Assembly (NCBI RefSeq): GCF_000721265.1
Contig: NZ_JOFZ01000011.1
Coordinates: 276,955 to 340,954, forward strand
Reading direction: 5' to 3'
Length of the DNA stretch: 64,000 nucleotides
Origin: Streptomyces sp. NRRL F-5126
GTDB lineage: Bacteria > Actinomycetota > Actinomycetes > Streptomycetales > Streptomycetaceae
Every line of letters begins with the position of its first letter. Positions within the stretch are counted from its first letter, which is position 1. Below, one piece after another: positions 44,301-55,817 of the stretch. The notes beneath the pieces were generated by a model. That model made no database searches and was not told the DNA's origin. It saw only the letters and a program-made list of their open reading frames with translations. A program made the position numbers and the translations under genes.

Positions 44301-46323
44301 CGTCGTCGGCGGGGGGCCCGCCGGCGCTCTCGGGCGCGGGCATCCGCAGGCCGAAGTCGTAGATCCACGCGCGCGTGCGGTCGGCGCAGCGCAGCTCGTA
44401 GGGCCGTTCGTCGACGACCTCGACGCCGAGCTGCTGCAGCACGGGCAGCACCGCCGTGAGGGAGACCTGCTCCCCCGTCCGGTAGATCTTGAAGCGGCGC
44501 TCGTCGGGCGCGGCGCCGACCGGCTCGTACAGGGAGAGCGCGAACTCGTTCCCGTCCTCGCCGAGCGCCTCCAGGTGCACCAGGTCGGCCACCGCGGCGC
44601 GCGGCGAGTGGTCGGCCTTGTAGCCCTCGGGGAAGGAGCCCGCCCAGCGGCGCAGCAGTTCGGCGGCGTGCTCCTCGCCGCACTCGGCGTTGAGCGCGTC
44701 CGAGAAGGCGTCGGCCCAGGAGCGCGCGGCCTCGACGAGCCGGGCCTCGATGCGGTCCGCGTCGGCGTCGGTCAGCTCGGTGAGCTCCGTGCCCGGCTGC
44801 ACCCTGATCACGAAGTGCAGGCGGGAGAGCACGGACTCGGTGTTCCAGGCCGTGAAGTCGACGCTGATGCCGCCGAGCTCCTCCTTGAGGATGTCGATCA
44901 GCCGCAGCCTGACCGCGGTCGTGTAGCGGTCGCGCGGCAGGTAGACGAGCGCCGAGTAGTAGCGCCCGTACTCGTCCTGGCGCAGGTAGAGCCGCAGCCT
45001 GCGGCGCTCCTGGAGGTAGAGGACGCTGGTGGTGATGGAGCGCAGCCGGTCGGCGGGAGTCTGGAACAGCTCGTCGCGCGGGTACGTCTCCATGATCTGC
45101 AGGAGGTCGCGGCCGTCGTGGCTGCTGGGCGAGAAGCCCGCGCCGTCGAGGACCTCGGCGACCTTGCGCCGCACCACGGGCACGCGGCGCACGGACTCGG
45201 TGTACGCGGCGGAGGAGAACAAGCCGAGGAAGCGGCGCTCGCCGGTGACGTTGCCCTCGGCGTCGAACTTCTTCACGCCGACATAGTCGAGGTAGCTGGG
45301 GCGGTGCACCGTGGAGCGGCTGTTGGCCTTGGTGAGGATGAGCAGCTTGTGCTCGCGGGCCTTCGCGCGCGCGTCTGCGGGCAGCCGGCTGAAGGAGGGG
45401 CTCGCCGGGTGGTCCTCGTCCTCACCGTGGCGCGGGTCGGCGCGCAGGATACCGAGGCCGGTGCCGGGGACGGCGGTGAGCGCGTCCCCGTCCATGAGCT
45501 CGTACTCGCGGTAGCCGAGGAAGGTGAAGTGGTCGGCGGCGAGCCAGCGCAGCAGCTCGCGCGCCTCGTCGACGTCCTCGTCGAGCAGGTCGGCGGCCTT
45601 GGGCTCGCCCGGCAGCTCGTCGGCGATGCGCACGGCGGCGGCGCGCATCTTCTCCCAGTCCTCGACGGCCTCGCGCACGTCGGACAGGACGCGCAGCAGG
45701 TCGGTGGTGATCTGGTGGAGGTCGTCGCGGTCGGTCTCGCGATCGATCTCGACGTGGATCCAGGACTCGATGTTCGCGTCGTGGACCCGGTCGGCGTCGG
45801 CCGTGCCGTCGGGCTTCGTGCCCTCGGGCAGGACCTCGATCAGCTTGCCTGTCACATCACGGCGGACGGCGATCTGCGGGTGGATGACGACGTGGATGCC
45901 GCTGCCCTGGCGGGTGAGCTCGGTGGTGACCGAGTCGACGAGGAAGGGCATGTCGTCCGTGACCACCTCGACGACGGAGTGCGGCGACGTCCAGCCGTTC
46001 TCCTCCACCGTCGGCGTGTGCACCCGCACGTTCGCCGTTCCCTGCGGCCGGCTCTCCGCCAGCCGGTAGTGCGAGACCGCGGCGCCGAAGACATCCACCG
46101 GGTCGCGGTCGGCCAGGTCCTCGGGCGCCGTATGCAGGTAGTAGCGCTGGAGGTACGCGAGAAGCGTGTCACGGTCCGGCTCGCCGCCGCTGCCGGCCTC
46201 GGCGCCCGCGCCGTCCGGCCGCTGGCCTCCCAGGCCCGCGGTCTGCCCTGCCGGGCCGTCTTCAGCGACCCTTGCCGCCCGAGCGAGCAGCTCGGCCTTG
46301 GCTTCGTCCAGCTTGGTCTGCAT
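41329..46323 (-). CDS. gdhB: Giant NAD-specific glutamate dehydrogenase (L_180 class)
   Basis: This ~1664-residue enzyme interconverts glutamate and 2-oxoglutarate plus ammonia using NAD, mainly in the catabolic direction. The large size, long N-terminal ACT-like regulatory part and central catalytic core are those of the 180-kDa class first found in Streptomyces clavuligerus. Core motifs include VIVPVGAKGGFVAKQLPDP (catalytic Lys), GYDHKGMGITARGAWESV and GDMSGDVFGNGMLLS for NAD binding. ATG 46323 (MQTKLDEAKAEL) has GGAG-type spacing upstream. A strong terminator follows, so it is probably monocistronic. The name gdhB is used loosely. Confidence 0.95.
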   Translation of the reverse strand: MQTKLDEAKAELLARAARVAEDGPAGQTAGLGGQRPDGAGAEAGSGGEPDRDTLLAYLQRYYLHTAPEDLADRDPVDVFGAAVSHYRLAESRPQGTANVRVHTPTVEENGWTSPHSVVEVVTDDMPFLVDSVTTELTRQGSGIHVVIHPQIAVRRDVTGKLIEVLPEGTKPDGTADADRVHDANIESWIHVEIDRETDRDDLHQITTDLLRVLSDVREAVEDWEKMRAAAVRIADELPGEPKAADLLDEDVDEARELLRWLAADHFTFLGYREYELMDGDALTAVPGTGLGILRADPRHGEDEDHPASPSFSRLPADARAKAREHKLLILTKANSRSTVHRPSYLDYVGVKKFDAEGNVTGERRFLGLFSSAAYTESVRRVPVVRRKVAEVLDGAGFSPSSHDGRDLLQIMETYPRDELFQTPADRLRSITTSVLYLQERRRLRLYLRQDEYGRYYSALVYLPRDRYTTAVRLRLIDILKEELGGISVDFTAWNTESVLSRLHFVIRVQPGTELTELTDADADRIEARLVEAARSWADAFSDALNAECGEEHAAELLRRWAGSFPEGYKADHSPRAAVADLVHLEALGEDGNEFALSLYEPVGAAPDERRFKIYRTGEQVSLTAVLPVLQQLGVEVVDERPYELRCADRTRAWIYDFGLRMPAPESAGGPPADDVRTRFQEAFAAVWTGAAENDGFNALVLAAGLTWRQAMVLRAYAKYLRQSAATFSQDYMEDTFRHNVHTARLLVSLFEARMSPGRQNAGIELVEALREELDAALDQVVSLDEDRILRSFHSLIKATLRTNFFQRTEDGGHHDYVSMKVDPQAIPDLPAPRPAFEIWVYSPRVEGVHLRFGKVARGGLRWSDRREDFRTEILGLVKAQMVKNTVIVPVGAKGGFVAKQLPDPAADRDAWLAEGIASYKIFISALLDITDNLVGGEVVPPKDVVRHDGDDTYLVVAADKGTASFSDIANEVAVSYDFWLGDAFASGGSAGYDHKGMGITARGAWESVERHFRELGHNTRTEDFTVVGVGDMSGDVFGNGMLLSEHIRLVAAFDHRHVFIDPTPDAATSYAERRRLYELPRSSWADYDTSLLSAGGGIHPRTAKSIPVNAHVREALGIEEKVTKLTPAELMQAILKAPVDLVWNGGIGTYVKATTETNADVGDKANDAIRVNGEDVRAKVIGEGGNLGLTQLGRIEFARRGSGGSGGKVNTDAIDNSAGVDTSDHEVNIKILLNGLVTEGDMTVKQRNKLLAEMTDEVGALVLRNNYAQNTTLAAAVTQSASMLHAHMRFMRRLEREGHLDRDIEFLPHDRQIRELLNADRGLTQPELAVLLAYTKITVAEELIATSLPDDAYLLKLLHAYFPAQLRDSFAEQIDNHALHREIITTVLVNDTVNMGGSTFLHRLREETGASTEEVVRAHTAAREIFGLGAVWDAVEDLDNTVAADVQTQIRLHSRRLVERATRWLLGNRPQPLEIAGTIAFFSDGVERVWSQLPTLLLGTEHEWFDTIEERMSAAGVPKEFATRVAGFSSVFPALDIVAIADRTGKDALTVAEVYYDLGDRLLITELMDRILELPRTDRWKSMARASIREDLYSAHASLTADVLAFGEDGASPKERFEAWEEKNAAILARSRNTLEEIQGSDAFDLANLSVAMRTMRTLLRTHS

Positions 46324-46762
46324 GTCCTCTGGCTCCTGTCGCGCGCCATTGCGTGACGTAGGTGAACGTACCGACACAACGCCACGACGCGGTGTTTCCG
46401 GTCGAGGTCGACGTTATGCCGCGATGAGAGATGTCCGTGACGAAATCGGCCACAAAGGGTCGCGCGCCCGGATCACAAGAAGCAGCGATCGCCCGGCCGC
46501 CATGGCGCTCCGGGCGCTTGCAGGGGGCTGAGCCCTCTCCGCATATCGCGCTGATCACGCAACGACCCTATCTCGCGGAAAGGGGCAGCCGTCACGAGCG
46601 GTATGTGTACAAAACCCGGCTGACACTTGGACAGTGTGGACAGTGCGGCCGGCACGAACGGTACCGCCGGCCTTGACAGACCCGGACGCTCCATGGCCAC
46701 GCCTCCCCCCGCTCTCCCCGTCGACACCCACGCGCACCGGCCCGATGACCGGCGCCGCCACC
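46324..46762. other. Intergenic region upstream of glutamate dehydrogenase
   Basis: These 439 bases hold the dehydrogenase promoter on the left and the 3' end of the HAD gene on the right. A 7-bp stem (46647-46653 with 46666-46672) could be the HAD terminator. A direct repeat ggacagtgtggacagtg lies at 46629-46645. I see no gene. Confidence 0.45.
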
Positions 46763-47434
46763 TCACCCCACCAGCGCGTATGCCGCCTCCACGGCCTCCG
46801 CCAGCGTGTCCACGACGGGAACTCCGGCAGCCGAGAGTCCGGCCCTGCTGTTGGATCCACCCGTGTAGAGCACTGCCCGCGCGCCCACGTGCCGCGCGGC
46901 GACCGCGTCGTCCAGCGCGTCGCCGATGACGACCGTGTGCGCCGCGGAGACCCCACCGGCCGCGGCCAGCGCCTCGACGTGCCGGGCCATCTGCTCGGAC
47001 TTGCTGACGCCCGAGGGCCCCGTACGCCCGTCGACCCGCACGAAGTGCCGGTCGATGCCGAACCCGCCCACCACGGGCACCAGTTCCTCGTGCGCGAAGA
47101 GACTGCACAGCGACTGGGAGCGGCCCGCGAGCGACCACTGGGCGAGCAGTTCCGCCGCGCCCTCGGCGAGGCCGCACGCGGCCCTGCGTGCCGAGTAGTG
47201 GCGGTGGAACGTGTCATCCATCACACGCCACTCCGCCTCGGTCGGGCGCCGCCCGACCAGCCGCTCGTAGAACACCGGCACCGGCACGCAGTACAGCTCC
47301 CGGTACCGCTCAAGCGTGAGCGGTTCGAGGCCTATCTCCGCGAACGACGCGTTGGTCGCCCCGAGGACCGCGTCGATGTCGTCGAAGAGCGTGCCGTTCC
47401 AGTCCCAGACGAGATGTGCGTGTGGCTTCCCCAT
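46763..47434 (-). CDS. HAD-superfamily hydrolase, phosphoglycolate-phosphatase-like
   Basis: This 223-residue phosphatase has the HAD fold. Motif I is WDWNGTLFDD (nucleophile Asp, acid Asp replaced in position by Asn-Gly as in DWNGTL variants), motif III is Lys in GVSKSEQM, and motif IV is VIGDALDD. The cap domain spans residues ~20-95. ATG 47434 (MGKPHAHLVWDWNGT); the upstream sequence has no strong ribosome-binding site. The substrate is unknown. Confidence 0.88.
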   Translation of the reverse strand: MGKPHAHLVWDWNGTLFDDIDAVLGATNASFAEIGLEPLTLERYRELYCVPVPVFYERLVGRRPTEAEWRVMDDTFHRHYSARRAACGLAEGAAELLAQWSLAGRSQSLCSLFAHEELVPVVGGFGIDRHFVRVDGRTGPSGVSKSEQMARHVEALAAAGGVSAAHTVVIGDALDDAVAARHVGARAVLYTGGSNSRAGLSAAGVPVVDTLAEAVEAAYALVG

Positions 47435-47505
47435 GCCGAAAACCGTACCCGCGGGGTCTGACAGCGGGGGCAGGCCCGGGTCCCGGGCCGGTCCGCCCCG
47501 GCCCG

Positions 47506-48012
47506 TCAGGCGATCAGGCCGGGGATCTCCTGGACGCCGTACCAGAGCAGCTCGTGGTCCTCGGCTCCGTCGACCGTGAACTGCGCGTCGTCGTCGCCCT
47601 GATCCGCGGCGCCCAGCGCGGCCGCCGCCGCGGACACGTCGTCGTGCGCGTCGTCCGCGTCCATGTGCACGGCGGCGGCCTTGGACAGCGGGACGGCCGC
47701 GGCGATCCTGACCTCGCCGACGAAACCGCCGCCGAGGCCGCGGTCGGGGTCGGCCTCGGCGTCGCGGTCGGCCACGTCGGCCGCGACGACCACGCGCCGG
47801 CGGGGCAGGGCGGGATCCGTGGCCAGGGCGCGCAGCGAGGCGGCGGCGGCCCGGTTGAGCGCCGCGTACTCCAGCTCCTCGATGTCGTCGGACACGTACC
47901 ACTCGCGCAGCTCCGGCGTCACCGCGTAGGCCGTGAACGGCCCGGGGCCCAGCTCGCCCTTCCTGTGCGCCTCGGCGAGGCCGGGCAGGGTCAGGGGGAC
48001 GTAGACGCGCAT
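47506..48012 (-). CDS. Conserved actinobacterial protein, DUF6912-type
   Basis: This 168-residue protein starts MRVYVPLTLPGLAEAHRKGELGPGPFTAYAVTPELREWY, the pattern of an actinobacterial family with no known function. The middle is acidic (Asp/Ala) and the end reads DHELLWYGVQEIPGL. There is no signal peptide or membrane segment. It lies 71 bases upstream of the HAD gene on the same strand and is divergent from the Rv3235-like gene. Association of this family with a HAD phosphatase is only positional here. Confidence 0.8.
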   Translation of the reverse strand: MRVYVPLTLPGLAEAHRKGELGPGPFTAYAVTPELREWYVSDDIEELEYAALNRAAAASLRALATDPALPRRRVVVAADVADRDAEADPDRGLGGGFVGEVRIAAAVPLSKAAAVHMDADDAHDDVSAAAAALGAADQGDDDAQFTVDGAEDHELLWYGVQEIPGLIA

Positions 48013-48255
48013 GGGGTGACCGCTTTCGTAGTCGGGGGCGCATCAAGGATACGTGCGGGTGTCCTCCCTGGGGGTGACGCTGCCGGTGGCCCCGCGTCCA
48101 CCGCGCGTCGCGCCGGGGACGCGGGCGGACGCACGGTTCCGGCCCTCACCCATCACGCATTCACTCGACCGTGTGACGGTCGCCGCGCCGCCGCGCGGTG
48201 ACGAACCCCTTGCATCAGCGTGATCACTCCCCGTAAAAGAGGCGCAACACAAAGT

Positions 48256-48267
48256 TACCGACCGGTA
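48256..48267. promoter_or_regulatory. TetR-type operator-like palindrome
   Basis: TACCGACCGGTA has 5-bp arms TACCG/CGGTA. It overlaps a larger inverted repeat, CCGACC at 48258-48263 with GGTCGG at 48272-48277, 33 bases before the Rv3235-like start. Such sequences often bind TetR proteins in Streptomyces; no regulator gene is adjacent. Confidence 0.4.
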
Positions 48268-48299
48268 TGACGGTCGGCGGCAGAACGGGGGCGATCTGC

Positions 48300-48815
48300 A
48301 TGACCACATCGACACGCACGGCACCGGGCAGGAGCGCGTCCACGCGTACCGCGCGCGGAACGGCCGACGGCGACACCGCCGCGGCGCGCGTCATCGGCAC
48401 CAGGCGGCCGCCGGGCAGGCGTGACCCGCGCGGCCCTGGCGCGGGGCGCGCCGCGCGCCGCCCTGACGTCGCCCTGCCTCCGCAGGACCTGTTCGCAGAG
48501 CGCCTGCTCGCCGTGCTCAGCGGCGCACGCCCCGTCCACTGGATGCTCGGGTGGACGGTGGGCGAGGCGTACGAACAACTCGTCCGGCTCGCGCCCGGTG
48601 CCCCGCTCGGCGCCGCCGCGGGACACCGCAGGCCCGTCGTGCGCCGGTGCCGCGGCTTCCGGCCGTGCCCGGGCGTGGTCGAGGCGTACGCGAGCATCGC
48701 CTCGGGCGCACGCGTACGCGCGATGGCCTTCCGCCTCGAGCAGGGCCCTGACCGCAGATGGCGCTGCGCGGCGGTGGAGATCGGAGGCGCGCGCGTCACC
48801 CGCGGCGACACGTGA
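48300..48815 (+). CDS. Rv3235 family protein
   Basis: This 171-residue protein has a disordered Arg/Thr-rich N-terminus of ~65 residues and a C-terminal domain of ~100 residues (LLAVLSGARPVHWMLGWTVGEAYEQL; VVEAYASIASGARVRAMAFRLEQ; WRCAAVEIG) typical of the actinobacterial Rv3235 family, whose function is unknown. ATG 48300 has GGGGGC upstream. It converges on secA, as Rv3235 lies near secA1 in mycobacteria, so the neighbourhood is conserved and a link to secretion is conceivable. Confidence 0.88.
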   Translation: MTTSTRTAPGRSASTRTARGTADGDTAAARVIGTRRPPGRRDPRGPGAGRAARRPDVALPPQDLFAERLLAVLSGARPVHWMLGWTVGEAYEQLVRLAPGAPLGAAAGHRRPVVRRCRGFRPCPGVVEAYASIASGARVRAMAFRLEQGPDRRWRCAAVEIGGARVTRGDT

Positions 48816-48921
48816 CGGCGCCCGGCACGCGCCGGCGCCCGAAACCCTGACGGCTCCCGGCACGGCGGGCATGGTCAGGGGCGCGCACCGTGCGGCGCGC
48901 GCCCCTGACCTGACCTTTCGC

Positions 48922-51759
<2,838 letters not shown>

Positions 51760-51995
51760 TGAGGCTGGTCTCCTTGCCGGTCGGCCTGGCACTGGGTTCG
51801 TGTACGGGCGCGGGCGCGGGCAGCCGTGCCCGACCGCATCGGCCATCGTAAGCGAGGACAGGCCCGCGCCGGGAGGGCCGCAGCGGTACGGGGCGGCCCG
51901 GCACCCGTCATACAGAACGCGCGGGCGTCCTCCAAGGTGCCGGGCGGGCCGCTGAATCGTGAGCCGCGACCGGGGCGGACGAGGACAATCGGTCC

Positions 51996-52571
51996 ATGGA
52001 CCCGTTGAAGATCAGCTCCGACCGTCTCGAACTGCGGGCGCTGGTCAGCGCCGATGTCGAGGCCGTGCACACCGTCTGCCAGGATCCCGAGATCCAGCGC
52101 TGGGTGCCCATACCCTCACCGTACGAGCGACAGCACGCGGAGTATTTCGTCGAACAGGTCGTCCCCGAGGGGTGGCGGACGGACACCGTCTACACCTTCG
52201 GCGTCTTTCCGCGCGGTGGCGGCGCCCTGATCGGCGCGGCGAATCTGCAGCCTCGTACCGAGGCGTGGGAGATCGGCTACTGGACGGCCGCCGAGCACCG
52301 CGGCCGCGGCTACACCGCCGAGACGGTCGGAGCGCTCGCCCGCTGGGCCTTCGCACAGGGCGTCGACCGCCTGGAATGGCGCGCCGAGAAGGGCAACGAG
52401 GCGTCCAGGGCCGTCGCGCGGAAGGCGGGGTTCGTGTGGGAGGGCACGCTGCGGGCCGCCCTGCTCAGCCGCGGCACCCTGCGGGACCTGTGGATCGGCT
52501 CCCTGCTCCCGTCCGACCTGGGGCTCGAATCCGCCCACGCCTACCTGCCGGCCCAGCGGGCGAGCGCCTGA
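51996..52571 (+). CDS. GNAT acetyltransferase, RimJ/RimL type
   Basis: This 191-residue N-acetyltransferase fold protein has [21 protein letters not shown] at the start, [19 protein letters not shown] as the acetyl-CoA loop (RGRGY) and [17 protein letters not shown] near the end. It resembles enzymes acetylating ribosomal-protein N-termini or small amines; the substrate is unknown. ATG 51996. It is divergent from secA. Confidence 0.92.
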   Translation: MDPLKISSDRLELRALVSADVEAVHTVCQDPEIQRWVPIPSPYERQHAEYFVEQVVPEGWRTDTVYTFGVFPRGGGALIGAANLQPRTEAWEIGYWTAAEHRGRGYTAETVGALARWAFAQGVDRLEWRAEKGNEASRAVARKAGFVWEGTLRAALLSRGTLRDLWIGSLLPSDLGLESAHAYLPAQRASA

Positions 52572-52646
52572 AAAGCCACGACGGAAGCGCCGGACGGAGG
52601 GGATTGCCGGAGGGGATTGTCAGTGCCGCGGTCTAGATTGCCGAGC

Positions 52647-53837
52647 ATGACGACCGCCCCACCCGCGACCACCGAGCTGTCCGCGGCCGAAGCCCGCCGC
52701 ATCGCGCTGCGCGCGCAGGGATTCATCGGCGCGCCCGACCGCCGCGGCGGCGTACGCGGTGTCCTGCGCGCCCTCGGCGCCGTCCAGCTGGACACGATCT
52801 CCGTGCTGGCACGCTCGCACGAGCTCGTGGCGTACGCCCGCCTCGGCCCTGTCGGCCGTGAGGCCGTCGAGAAGGCCTACTGGGCCCCGGCGCCGCCCGG
52901 CGCGCCCTCCCCGGTGCCGCACGCCTTCGAGTACTGGTCCCATGCGGCGTGCGTGCTGCCCATCGAGGAGTGGCCGCTGTTCGCGTTCCGCCGCCGTGCC
53001 TACCGCGACCGCCCCCACTGGAACCACGAGCTGGCCGACGGCGCGTACGGGACGGTCATCGCGCAGCTGCGCGACAAGGGCCCGCTGACGGCCACGGAGC
53101 TGGGCGGGGCGAAGAACGGCGGCCCGTGGTGGGACTGGTCGGACGCGAAGATCGCCGTGGAGCGCGCCCTGATGTACGGCGAGGTCGTGTGCACGGGCAG
53201 GCGCGGCTGGAAGCGCGTGTACGACCTGGCGGAGCGCGCCGTGCCGGCGGAGCTGCTCCACGACGACCTGAGCGAGCAGGAGTGCCTGCGCCCCCTCGTA
53301 CGGCTCGCGGGCAAGGCACTCGGGGTGGGCACCCGCGCGGACATCGCCGACTACCACCGCCTCAAGGCGGAACAGGTCGACGCGGTCATCGCCGACTCCG
53401 GCCTGGTCCCCGTGGCGGTGCAGGGGTGGGGCAGGCCCGCCTGGGCGGACCCCGACGCGCTCACGGCCACGGTTCGCGGCCGGCACCGAACGGCGCTGCT
53501 GTCGCCGTTCGACTCGCTGATCTGGGAGCGGGCCCGCACCCAGCGCGTCTTCGCGTTCACGCACCGTCTCGAGGCGTACGTGCCGAAGCCGAAGCGGATA
53601 CACGGCTACTACGCGATGCCGCTGCTGGCGGGCGGCAAGCTCGTCGGCCGGGTCGACCCGGCACGCTCCGGCAGCACGCTGGTGGCCCGGCAGGTCTCGC
53701 TCGACGGTGCGAAGGCCGTGGCGCCCATGGCCCAGGCGCTGCGCGAGGCGGCCGAGTGGGTCGGCTGCGACACGGTGCGGATCGAGCGCGTGGACGACCC
53801 GGTCCTCGCGGCGGAGCTGTCCCGCGCGCTCGCCTGA
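52647..53837 (+). CDS. YcaQ/AlkX-type winged-helix DNA glycosylase family protein
   Basis: This 396-residue protein of the HTH_42 family includes YcaQ, a DNA interstrand-crosslink glycosylase, and Streptomyces AZL-type self-resistance enzymes. The catalytic-region motif is QLDTISVLARSHELV (QxD), followed by FEYWSHAACVLP. The middle contains tandem winged helices, and the end includes LLSPFDSLIWERARTQRVFAFTHRLEAYVPKPKRIHGYYAMPLL. ATG 52647 is chosen; the start lacks a good ribosome-binding site. A housekeeping crosslink-repair role is likely but unproven. Confidence 0.9.
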   Translation: MTTAPPATTELSAAEARRIALRAQGFIGAPDRRGGVRGVLRALGAVQLDTISVLARSHELVAYARLGPVGREAVEKAYWAPAPPGAPSPVPHAFEYWSHAACVLPIEEWPLFAFRRRAYRDRPHWNHELADGAYGTVIAQLRDKGPLTATELGGAKNGGPWWDWSDAKIAVERALMYGEVVCTGRRGWKRVYDLAERAVPAELLHDDLSEQECLRPLVRLAGKALGVGTRADIADYHRLKAEQVDAVIADSGLVPVAVQGWGRPAWADPDALTATVRGRHRTALLSPFDSLIWERARTQRVFAFTHRLEAYVPKPKRIHGYYAMPLLAGGKLVGRVDPARSGSTLVARQVSLDGAKAVAPMAQALREAAEWVGCDTVRIERVDDPVLAAELSRALA

Positions 53838-53862
53838 CGTTCGTCGCGGGACAGCCGGGGAG

Positions 53863-54624
53863 TCAGCGGATCTCGAGGATCTTTTCCCGCATCGCGTAGA
53901 CCACGGCCTCCATCCTGGAGTGCAGCTGAAGCTTCTCCAGGATGTTGCGCACATGGTTCTTCACGGTGTTCTCCGAGATGAACAGCTCCTTGGCGATGTC
54001 GCGGTTGTTCATCCCGGTGGCGACGAGCTTGAGCACCTCGAGCTCGCGCTCCGTCAGCCTGGGCGCGGGCACGAGCCTGCGCTCGTCGGTCCGCTGGATC
54101 ATGGACTTGAACTCGGTGAGGAGCTTGGCCGCCATGGACGGGCTGATCTGGGACTGGCCGTCGGCGACAGCACGGATCGCGGTGGAGACCTCGTCGGTCG
54201 AGATCTCCTTGAGGAGGTAGCCGGTCGCGCCCGCCTTGATCGCGTCGTAGAGGTCGGCCTCCTCGTCGCTGATCGTCAGCATGATGATCCGCGCGCTCGG
54301 CGCCACCTCCTTGATCGACGTGCACGCCTCGATGCCGCCGCGCCGCGGCATGCGTACGTCCATCAGCACGATGTCGGGCAGCAGGTCGGCGGCCTTGTCC
54401 ACGGCTTCGGCCCCGTCCCCGGCCTCGCCCACGACCTCGATGTCCTCCTCCTGGGCGAGGACGATCTCGAGCCCGCGGCGGAAGAGGGCGTGGTCGTCGA
54501 CGACGAGGACCCGGATCGGCTCCTTCACGGCAGCGCCGTAGTCATCGCCGTCCTCGGGCTCGGCACCCTCGACCGGGCCTCCGGCGCCGCGCGCTCCCAG
54601 TACCGGACCGAAGCCCTCCGCCAT
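53863..54624 (-). CDS. Orphan LuxR/NarL-type response regulator
   Basis: This 253-residue regulator has a ~43-residue Gly/Glu-rich N-terminal extension. The receiver domain ([16 protein letters not shown]; phospho-acceptor Asp in [13 protein letters not shown]) is followed by the LuxR helix-turn-helix ([40 protein letters not shown]). ATG 54624 has an excellent GGGGAGG upstream. No histidine kinase lies nearby. It is downstream of hpf on the same strand, separated by a hairpin. In mycobacteria the related DosR/DevR regulator controls dormancy genes, so a link to ribosome hibernation is plausible. Confidence 0.94.
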   Translation of the reverse strand: MAEGFGPVLGARGAGGPVEGAEPEDGDDYGAAVKEPIRVLVVDDHALFRRGLEIVLAQEEDIEVVGEAGDGAEAVDKAADLLPDIVLMDVRMPRRGGIEACTSIKEVAPSARIIMLTISDEEADLYDAIKAGATGYLLKEISTDEVSTAIRAVADGQSQISPSMAAKLLTEFKSMIQRTDERRLVPAPRLTERELEVLKLVATGMNNRDIAKELFISENTVKNHVRNILEKLQLHSRMEAVVYAMREKILEIR

Positions 54625-54756
54625 CGTTCCTCCCCCTGAAGGCCGTGGCCCCAAGTCGCTGTGACGGCCAACCGCTGCTCGTCCAAGCCGCGTTGGCCTG
54701 CCCTGCCATGATTCCATGCCGGGACCCGTCCGCGGGGATCACCATGTCGCACGGGC

Positions 54757-54792
54757 GTGCCCCCGAGAACCCGTTCAGATCCTCGGGGGCAC
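54757..54792 (-). terminator. Terminator of hpf
   Basis: A perfect 11-bp stem (54757-54767 with 54782-54792) with a 14-base loop lies 20 bases past the hpf stop. Confidence 0.72.
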
Positions 54793-54812
54793 CACACCTG
54801 CCGTCCGAGCGC

Positions 54813-55502
54813 TCAGCCGCCGAGCGCCCCGCCGGCGCCACCGCTCTCGCGCTCCGCCAGCGGATCGGTCCTGAGGTGGATGACGCCGTAGTCGTAGGCG
54901 TGGCGCCGGTAGACGACGCTGGGTTCCTTCGTGTCGGAGTCCACGAACAGATAGAAGTCGTGGCCGACGAGCTCCATCTCCTCCATCGCCTGATCGAGTG
55001 TCATGGGCGCGGCTACGTGGTTCTTCTCCCTGACCACCAGGGGGCCGTCGCCCTGCACCTCGAGCGACCCCATCCTGGTCGTGCGTACCGCGGTCTCGCC
55101 CTCCTGGTGCCCCGCGGCGCCGTTCATGCTGTACTCCGCCACGCCGGGCACGTGGTCGGCCACCACGGCGGCGGAGAGCCTCCCGGCCCCGCGGCGGTTG
55201 TGGCGCTTCTCGTGCTGCTTGCGCAGCCGGGCCTCCAGCTTGCCCGTGGCGAGGTCGAGCGCCGCGTACGGGTCCGCCGCGGACGCCTCCGCGCGGATGA
55301 CAGGCCCGCGGGAGCGGAGCGTGATCTCCACGCGGTCGCAGCGGTCCGCCTGACGCGGGTTGTGTTCCTTGGAGACCTCGACGTCGAGGCTGATCACCTT
55401 GCCGTCGAGCTTCTGGATCTTCTCCAGCTTCAGCTTCTCGGCCACGTGCTTGCGGAACCGCTCCGGCACTTCTGTCTTGCGGCCCTTGACGACGATGTCC
55501 AC
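54813..55502 (-). CDS. hpf: Long-form ribosome hibernation promoting factor
   Basis: This 229-residue factor binds the 30S subunit and dimerises ribosomes to 100S particles in dormancy. The N-terminal beta-alpha fold (VDIVVKGRKTEVPERFRKHVAEKLKLEKI) spans residues 1-105, a flexible linker follows, and the C-terminal dimerisation domain contains MTLDQAMEEMELVGHDFYLFVDSDTKEPSVVYRRHAYDYGVIHL. GTG 55502 has GGAG seven bases upstream. It lies between comF and the response regulator. Confidence 0.96.
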   Translation of the reverse strand: MDIVVKGRKTEVPERFRKHVAEKLKLEKIQKLDGKVISLDVEVSKEHNPRQADRCDRVEITLRSRGPVIRAEASAADPYAALDLATGKLEARLRKQHEKRHNRRGAGRLSAAVVADHVPGVAEYSMNGAAGHQEGETAVRTTRMGSLEVQGDGPLVVREKNHVAAPMTLDQAMEEMELVGHDFYLFVDSDTKEPSVVYRRHAYDYGVIHLRTDPLAERESGGAGGALGG

Positions 55503-55817
55503 GCAGAACTCCGTTCCCGGAGCACCCCCGCCTCGCTGCGAAGGCGCCCCTTGTTGCACCAGGCCCCGGCAGCCACCGGAGCCTCGGACTTGGCGACTTT
55601 CACCTCCTCCTCCCCCGCGGGCATGATCCCCACCCGTGCCCGTCGGAGGTTCTCCGAAAACGCCGAACCACAGCGGTGCTTTCACCGAGTCGCGGCTCTC
55701 ACCGTTCCTCACAACCGAACATAGCTCTCTGAGGGGGGTATCGGCACCCGGTACCGGCAGCCACCTCCGTTCAGGTGTTTTTCCTTCCTCGTTACCTGCA
55801 ATCCCGCAAGTAACCGG
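55503..55817. other. Intergenic region upstream of hpf
   Basis: These 315 bases hold the hpf promoter/leader and, at the far end, a 24-bp inverted repeat with GTTAC/GTAAC ends next to the comF stop. The stretch 55700-55800 has markedly lower GC than its surroundings, consistent with a regulated promoter. No gene is seen. Confidence 0.5.
55791..55814. promoter_or_regulatory. GTTAC-n14-GTAAC inverted repeat upstream of hpf
   Basis: GTTACCTGC and GCAAGTAAC pair at eight of nine positions around a 6-base loop. It lies three bases past the comF stop, so it may be a weak terminator. GTAAC is also the half-site I recall for MtrA, whose gene lies upstream in the same run. Confidence 0.4.

Noticed and set aside
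41536..46356. A 1606-codon plus-strand open frame opposite glutamate dehydrogenase
   Set aside because: It is a mirror of a highly conserved gene, Arg/Val/Gly-rich with no domain and no ribosome-binding site.
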